A DNA stretch of 18,647 nt from a candidate division NPL-UPA2 bacterium (GTDB taxonomy: Bacteria; Bacillota; UBA994). Below, piece by piece: positions 14,089 to 18,647 of this stretch (within the stretch, counting starts at the first letter, position 1; each line of letters starts with the position of its first letter). The translations under genes were made by a program, and so were the position numbers. Where the stretch lies: NCBI GenBank assembly GCA_018725205.1, contig QLUB01000021.1, positions 1 to 18,647 on the forward strand, read 5' to 3'. Below the pieces are notes generated by a model. That model saw only the letters and a list, made by a program, of their open reading frames with translations, did not search any database and was not told the origin of the DNA.

Positions 14089-14886
14089 GTGGATATCATC
14101 GTTCTAATAAAACAAGTGCCGGAAACAAGCGATGTCAAAATGGACAAAGACACAGGCACCATGATTCGCGAAGGAGTAGCGAGTGTTATTAACCCGCTCG
14201 ATCTCTATGCCATTGAGACTGGGATAATGCTCAAGGAGCAGCACGGGGGATGCGTAACGGTGTGCACGATGGGGCCACCGGCTGCGGCCAAAGCGCTTAA
14301 AGAAGCGATCGCCATGGGCTGTGACGAAGGAGTGCTCATCACAGACAAGAAGTTTGCTGGGGCCGACACGTGGGCCACTTCCTACACTTTGGCCGCGGCC
14401 ATCAAGCAACTAGGGGAGTTTGACTTAATCCTTGCCGGGGAACGCGCTACCGATGGGGATACCGGGCAAGTTGGTCCCGGCATTGCTGCTTGGCTAAATG
14501 TCCCCTTGGCCACGTATGTAAGCAAGATCGAATCACTAAGTGCAGACAGCATAATAATAGAGAGGCTCGTTGAGGAAGGCTATCAGGGCCTGCAATTGCC
14601 TTTACCGGCTTTGCTGACTGTGGTCAAAGAAGTTAGCACCCCGCGCCTGCCCACGCTGCGCGGCAAGAAAAAAGCCAGAGCCTACACTTTACGTGCCATG
14701 TCTGCGTCAGACCTTGCGGTTGATGAAGCAAAAATAGGGCTCAAGGGTTCGCCAACTAAGGTGGTCAAGATTGGCTACCCTAAGGTAACGCGCGGCGGTG
14801 TGGTGGTTAAAGCTGCGGGCGAACAAGGGCTGAGTAATGCAGTCGACTCTCTGCTCGAATTTCTGCAAGAGAAGAAGCTGGTTTAG
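14089..14886 (+). CDS. etfB: Electron transfer flavoprotein beta subunit (bifurcating type)
   Basis: Small subunit of an electron transfer flavoprotein. 265 aa, starting VDIIVLIKQVPETSDVK, the standard EtfB N-terminus. ERATDGDTGQVGP (118-130) matches the nucleotide-binding segment of bifurcating Etfs, where a bifurcating FAD sits; non-bifurcating mitochondrial-type EtfB has a different sequence and binds AMP. In Ldh-Etf complexes this FAD takes electrons from NADH or delivers them to NAD+. The GTG start has AGGAGG 8 nt upstream. It is first of four tightly spaced genes, 12 bp before etfA. The best match in gene order is lctB of Acetobacterium woodii. Assigning it to lactate rather than another 2-hydroxyacid rests on the neighbours. 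Confidence 0.93.
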   Translation: MDIIVLIKQVPETSDVKMDKDTGTMIREGVASVINPLDLYAIETGIMLKEQHGGCVTVCTMGPPAAAKALKEAIAMGCDEGVLITDKKFAGADTWATSYTLAAAIKQLGEFDLILAGERATDGDTGQVGPGIAAWLNVPLATYVSKIESLSADSIIIERLVEEGYQGLQLPLPALLTVVKEVSTPRLPTLRGKKKARAYTLRAMSASDLAVDEAKIGLKGSPTKVVKIGYPKVTRGGVVVKAAGEQGLSNAVDSLLEFLQEKKLV

Positions 14887-14898
14887 GAGGGATTACCA

Positions 14899-15900
14899 AT
14901 GGCTTATGTATGGACAATGGCAGAGCAAAGTCACGGCCGCCTAAGGGAGGTTTCCTTTGAACTGCTTAGCCGCGGACGCAAACTTGCCGATAAACTCGAC
15001 ACCAAGTTGTGTTCACTGGTATTCGGCAGTGGCCTCTCTGATGACACCCTACAGGAACTCGTGCATCGGGGCGCAGATGAAGTCTATGTAGTTGATGACG
15101 CCAGGCTAGATAAGTTCGTTGTGGAAACGCACAGTAACGTCCTGGCCGATCTCGTCCAAAGGTATAAGCCACATACCATCTTGGCGGCAGCAACATCCAG
15201 TGGGCGGACACTGATGCCCCACGTAGCGGTTAAGGTCAATGCCGGGCTGACTGCCGATTGCACGGAATTAGACATCGAAGAGGATACAAAACTGCTCTTG
15301 CAGACGCGCCCAGCTATTGGTGGCAACATTATGGCTACTATTAAGTCACCGATCCACTGGCCGCAGATGGCGACGGTGCGACCCAAGTCAAGTCGACCGC
15401 TACCGCTTGACCTGAACAGGATTGGCAACATCACCCGTATTGCCATGTTTGACGCGCACTACGACGAGCGCGTCAAAGTCCTAGGACTGCGTCCCTATGA
15501 CGAGGGCTTAGCCGGCATCGAGGAATCCGATGTAGTTATTGTGGGCGGGAAAGGGATGAAAAAAGCAGAGAACTTTGGCATGCTCCGTGACCTAGCCCGG
15601 CATTTTGGGGGGGTTATTGGCGGCACGCGCGATGCTGTCGACAGAGGCTGGCTTTCTTATCCGCATCAGATTGGCTTAAGCGGCAAGACCATTTCGCCAA
15701 AACTCTACATTTGCGCCGGTGTGTCGGGCTCCATTCAGCACTTAGCGGGCATCAAGACTTCCGAGTGCATCGTCGCCATTAATCAAGATCCTGATGCTAA
15801 TATATTCCAAGTTGCCGATTTCGGCATAGTGGGGAATCTCTTTGAGGTTGTCCCACTCCTTAACGCGAAATTAGGGACCTGCAAAAAGGAGGGCAAATAG
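14899..15900 (+). CDS. etfA: Electron transfer flavoprotein alpha subunit
   Basis: Large Etf subunit carrying the electron-shuttling FAD. 333 aa. The N-terminal Etf domain starts at once (MAYVWTMAEQSHGRLREVSFELL). The C-terminal FAD-binding domain shows VVIVGGKGMKK, GGTRDAVDRGW, QIGLSGKTISP, CAGVSGSIQHLAG and AINQDPDANIF, the family-defining order. No N-terminal ferredoxin-like [4Fe-4S] domain is present, unlike A. woodii LctC as I recall it (about 418 aa). Its absence bears on how ferredoxin electrons enter the complex. The ATG has GGAGGG upstream, 12 bp after etfB. Its TAG is directly followed by the ATG of the dehydrogenase gene, so the two are probably translated as a coupled pair. Confidence 0.94.
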   Translation: MAYVWTMAEQSHGRLREVSFELLSRGRKLADKLDTKLCSLVFGSGLSDDTLQELVHRGADEVYVVDDARLDKFVVETHSNVLADLVQRYKPHTILAAATSSGRTLMPHVAVKVNAGLTADCTELDIEEDTKLLLQTRPAIGGNIMATIKSPIHWPQMATVRPKSSRPLPLDLNRIGNITRIAMFDAHYDERVKVLGLRPYDEGLAGIEESDVVIVGGKGMKKAENFGMLRDLARHFGGVIGGTRDAVDRGWLSYPHQIGLSGKTISPKLYICAGVSGSIQHLAGIKTSECIVAINQDPDANIFQVADFGIVGNLFEVVPLLNAKLGTCKKEGK

Positions 15901-17316
15901 ATGCGCTACAATCCCGTCACTTCTAAGATTGTCGAGGAACTCAAACAGATTGCCGGGGCCAAAAATGTCATTACCGATGTAGAGCGCATGGAGGCATATT
16001 CCCACGACGAAACCAACAAAGAGGAGTATGGGCGTATGCCCGAGGTAGTTGTGACACCCAACTCCACCGCTGAAATCGCAGCGATCGTTAAACTTGCCAA
16101 TCGTGAGCTCATCCCCATTACTCCGCGGGGTGCCGGGAGTGGCCTCTCGGGAGGAGCAATACCCGTGCATGGCGGGATACTTCTGTCCGTCGAAAAAATG
16201 AATAAGGTCCTAGAGATTGACTACGCTAATATGACCATTAGCGCTCAGGCGGGTATCGTGACTAATGACATAAACGCCCTAATCAAAGATAAGGGCTTGT
16301 TCTACGCGGGCTACCCCATGAGCTTAGAAACCTGTTTCCTAGGTGGCAACATCGCCGAAAACGCAGGAGGAGGGAAAGCCGTCAAGTATGGAGTCACGGG
16401 GCGCCATGTCATGGGTCTAGAACTAGTCACGCCGCAGGGCGACGTAGTACATCTGGGGGGGAAACTGACCAAAGACGTAACGGGCTACGACCTCAAACAG
16501 CTTATAGTAGGCTCGGAGGGAACTCTGGGCATAGTAACCAGCGCTACGCTTAAACTGACAGGCCTGCCTACTGCTAAATCCAATCTGCTGGTGCTCTATA
16601 AGACACCAAAGGACGCCATTGACACCGTGCCTGTGGTCATGGCCAAAGGCACAATACCTACAGGCATTGAGTTTATGGACAAACTGTCGGTGCAGACTTC
16701 CTGTGAATACCTTAATGAAAGCCTGCCCTATCAACAAGCCGGTGCGATGCTACTTTTTGAGATAGACGGAACAAATCAAGAGCAGGTGGACTTAGAGGCA
16801 GAGCTGGTAGGCGATCTGTGCATGGAAAAAGGCGCGATCGAGGTCTATGTCGCCGATAACTACACCACGCAAGAGCGCATCTGGAGTGTGCGCCGCAACA
16901 TTGCAGAAGCCTTCAAAGTAGTTTCGCCTGTGCAAAGCCTAGAAGACATCGTGGTGCCAATTGCTTCTATCCCGGATATCATCCCTGAACTGGAGCGGCT
17001 CTCAGCGAAGTACGACATTAAGATCCCGTGCTATGGCCATGCCGGAGACGGTAATTTGCATGCGACGCTAGTGAAGAATCCTGCGCACACCATGGAGTAT
17101 TGGCGGGAAATGCTACCGCAGGCCTTACGCGAGCTGTACGCAGCGACCAAAGCCCTAGGAGGGAAAATCAGCGGGGAACACGGGATTGGCGTCAAGCGCA
17201 AAGCCTACATGTTAGAAAACATGGACCCGGCTGAACTCGGGCTGATGAAGGCCATCAAGCAGGCATGGGATCCAAACCAGATCATGAACCCGGGTAAGAT
17301 ATTCGACATGGCTTAG
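15901..17316 (+). CDS. FAD-binding (D-)lactate dehydrogenase / GlcD family, Etf-linked (LctD-like)
   Basis: A 471-aa FAD-dependent 2-hydroxyacid dehydrogenase of the GlcD/LctD group. The FAD_binding_4 domain contains PRGAGSGLSGGA (75-86), FLGGNIAENAGGGKAVKYG and VGSEGTLGIVTSATLKL. The FAD-oxidase_C domain contains CYGHAGDGNLHATL, KISGEHGIGVKRKAYM and the terminal WDPNQIMNPGKIFD, all typical. It starts with ATG immediately after the etfA stop, with GGAGGG upstream. Coupled to EtfAB it would oxidise lactate to pyruvate; in A. woodii the complex reduces NAD+ with lactate at the expense of reduced ferredoxin. Length is close to LctD (about 467 aa). A glycolate or other 2-hydroxyacid dehydrogenase is the alternative, but the adjacent lactate racemase favours lactate. 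Confidence 0.9.
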   Translation: MRYNPVTSKIVEELKQIAGAKNVITDVERMEAYSHDETNKEEYGRMPEVVVTPNSTAEIAAIVKLANRELIPITPRGAGSGLSGGAIPVHGGILLSVEKMNKVLEIDYANMTISAQAGIVTNDINALIKDKGLFYAGYPMSLETCFLGGNIAENAGGGKAVKYGVTGRHVMGLELVTPQGDVVHLGGKLTKDVTGYDLKQLIVGSEGTLGIVTSATLKLTGLPTAKSNLLVLYKTPKDAIDTVPVVMAKGTIPTGIEFMDKLSVQTSCEYLNESLPYQQAGAMLLFEIDGTNQEQVDLEAELVGDLCMEKGAIEVYVADNYTTQERIWSVRRNIAEAFKVVSPVQSLEDIVVPIASIPDIIPELERLSAKYDIKIPCYGHAGDGNLHATLVKNPAHTMEYWREMLPQALRELYAATKALGGKISGEHGIGVKRKAYMLENMDPAELGLMKAIKQAWDPNQIMNPGKIFDMA

Positions 17317-17327
17317 GGGTGAAAGGG

Positions 17328-18602
17328 ATGGCCACGCTAAAAATACCCTATGCGCAGGGCTTTGTTGACCTTGTAGTCGACGACAGGAACTTGGTCGGGG
17401 TGCTCGAGTCTCAGACGCATCACTACACGCCGGCTGCAGGCCAGACCGAGCTAGTTAAGCAGGCCTTAGAAAACCCCATCGGGTCGCCGCGACTGCGCGA
17501 ACTGGCCAAGGGCAAAGAACGGGTAGTGATTATCACCAGCGATCATACTAGACCGGTGCCAAGTCGCATCACCTTGCCGCTCTTGTTAGCGGAGATCAGA
17601 GAGGGCAATCCGCATGCTGACATCACCATACTTATCGCGACTGGGCTTCACAGACTGACGACAGCAGAAGAGATGTTAAGCAAGTTTGGCGAAACAATCG
17701 TGAACAACGAGAAGCTTGTGAATCACGATTGCCGAGACGAAGCGAGTCTAGTTGATGTGGGCATTTTGCCTTCGGGCGGGCGCTTGGTGCTCAACAGGCT
17801 GCTGCTAGAGACCGATCTGCTAGTTTCCGAAGGGTTTATCGAGCCCCACTTCTTTGCCGGGTTTTCCGGTGGACGGAAGAGCGTGATGCCCGGAGTTGCC
17901 TCGGCCACCACCGTGTTAGCGAACCACTGCGCGAAGTTTATTGCTAGCGAATATGCGAGGGCCGGCGTCCTAGAGAACAATCCCATCCACATCGATATGA
18001 TCTATGCCGCCAAGACAGTGAATCTAGCGTTTATTCTCAACGTCGTAATTGACGCCAATAAGAGCGTGATCAAAGCGTTTGCGGGACACATGGAAGAGGC
18101 CCATCTTGTGGGCTGCACGTTTGTCAAAGAGATGGCCAGCATCCGCGCTGTCCCCGCCGACATCGTAGTCACATCCAATGGCGGGCACCCGCTAGACCAA
18201 AATATCTATCAAGCCGTCAAGGGAATGACCGCAGCAGAAGCGACAGCCAAGCCCGGTGCGGTAATTATCATTGCCGCCGCATGCAATGACGGTCATGGCG
18301 GGAAAGACTTCTACGAGACGTTCCTCAACAATCCGTCGGCACAGACAATCTTTGACGAGATAATGCAGATCCCCATGGAAGAGACCATACCCGACCAATG
18401 GCAATCGCAGATCTTAGCGCGTGTTCTCAAAAGTTATAAGGTCATTTTGGTTACCGACCAATGTGACCCGCACATGGTAAAGGACATGCACATGACTCAC
18501 GCCTATTCGTTGGAAGAGGCGCTGAGAATAGCTTACGAGATAAAGGGCCAAGATGCTTCGGTGACCGTCGTGCCTGACGGTGTGTCGGTAATTGTGATGT
18601 AG
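17328..18602 (+). CDS. larA: Nickel-dependent lactate racemase LarA
   Basis: Interconverts D- and L-lactate using the covalently bound nickel-pincer nucleotide cofactor. With the ATG at 17328 the product is 424 aa, and the key residues fall at H108 (GLHR), H174 (EPHFFAGFSGG), K184 (GGRKSVMPG, the cofactor attachment lysine) and H200 (ANHCAKF, nickel ligand). These are the positions reported for the Thermoanaerobacterium enzyme, so this start is preferred over GTG 17319; TAGGGGTGA lies about 6 nt before it. It follows the dehydrogenase gene by 11 bp. It would let the organism use both lactate isomers with one stereospecific dehydrogenase, like lctF in A. woodii. The cofactor genes larB, larC and larE are not in the window and must be elsewhere for activity. 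Some LarA homologues racemise other 2-hydroxyacids. Confidence 0.93.
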   Translation: MATLKIPYAQGFVDLVVDDRNLVGVLESQTHHYTPAAGQTELVKQALENPIGSPRLRELAKGKERVVIITSDHTRPVPSRITLPLLLAEIREGNPHADITILIATGLHRLTTAEEMLSKFGETIVNNEKLVNHDCRDEASLVDVGILPSGGRLVLNRLLLETDLLVSEGFIEPHFFAGFSGGRKSVMPGVASATTVLANHCAKFIASEYARAGVLENNPIHIDMIYAAKTVNLAFILNVVIDANKSVIKAFAGHMEEAHLVGCTFVKEMASIRAVPADIVVTSNGGHPLDQNIYQAVKGMTAAEATAKPGAVIIIAAACNDGHGGKDFYETFLNNPSAQTIFDEIMQIPMEETIPDQWQSQILARVLKSYKVILVTDQCDPHMVKDMHMTHAYSLEEALRIAYEIKGQDASVTVVPDGVSVIVM

Positions 18603-18617
18603 TAGTGGGGGGGCGGT

Positions 18618-18647
18618 GTGGTTTTCTTGCAGCCCATATTGTTGCTG
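18618..18647 (+). CDS. Start of a possible membrane protein gene (partial, runs off the window)
   Basis: From GTG 18618 the frame is open to the window end and reads VVFLQPILLL, a hydrophobic N-terminus. A G-rich element (18607-18613) lies 4 nt upstream, and the gap to larA is 15 bp, so it would be the fifth gene of the operon. A lactate permease is the guess from the A. woodii operon; ten codons cannot establish it. Confidence 0.3.
   Translation, partial: MVFLQPILLL

Overview
The window looks like a chromosomal segment of an anaerobic, endospore-forming member of the Bacillota (a clostridial-type lineage). Support comes from the germination pair sleB-ypeB, two-subunit 2-oxoacid:ferredoxin oxidoreductase genes, an electron-bifurcating-type Etf/lactate dehydrogenase operon, DUF438/DUF1858 genes, strong AGGAGG ribosome binding sites and frequent GTG/TTG starts. 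No rRNA, tRNA, CRISPR array, transposase or integrase was seen.

Layout. Positions 1-67 hold the last codons of a ComEA-like helix-hairpin-helix protein. sleB (169) and ypeB (888) follow on the plus strand. A minus-strand cluster of three minor-pilin-like genes (4196 down to 2053: PilV-like, PilW-like, PilX-like) converges on ypeB with 7 nt between stop codons. A zinc-dependent phospholipase C-like gene (about 4348-4941) and a korA-korB-type pair (5032-7557) follow on the plus strand.

From about 7.56 to 11.2 kb the character changes. A 42-nt repeat cluster at 7582-7623 recurs in inverted orientation at 11154-11194, including a perfect 23-nt match. Between the copies lie a DUF438/hemerythrin/PAS gene broken by two +1 frameshifts (7736-8928), a DUF1858 remnant on the opposite strand ending 1 nt away (8930-9139), a minus-strand gene for a membrane protein of a family I do not recognise (9269-10960), and a 90-nt, 90% purine tract. 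Just outside the second copy is a 919-aa SF1 helicase with an unusual architecture: a RelE/ParE-like N-terminus, a UvrD-type core and C-terminal ankyrin repeats (11214-13973).

The last part is a tight operon, etfB-etfA-glcD-like dehydrogenase-larA (14089-18602), possibly continuing into a membrane protein gene at the window edge. Gene content and order resemble the lct operon of Acetobacterium woodii. The likely job is racemising lactate (LarA) and oxidising it to pyruvate with NAD+, driven by reduced ferredoxin (Ldh-Etf). A cre/LacI-type palindrome lies about 103-117 bp upstream of etfB. The KorAB-type enzyme could supply reduced ferredoxin from a 2-oxoacid, though it is in a separate transcription unit.

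The strongest candidates for something under-described are the helicase fusion and the repeat-bounded module beside it. The most secure biology is the lactate operon and the germination pair. All homology calls are from reading motifs, without database searches.
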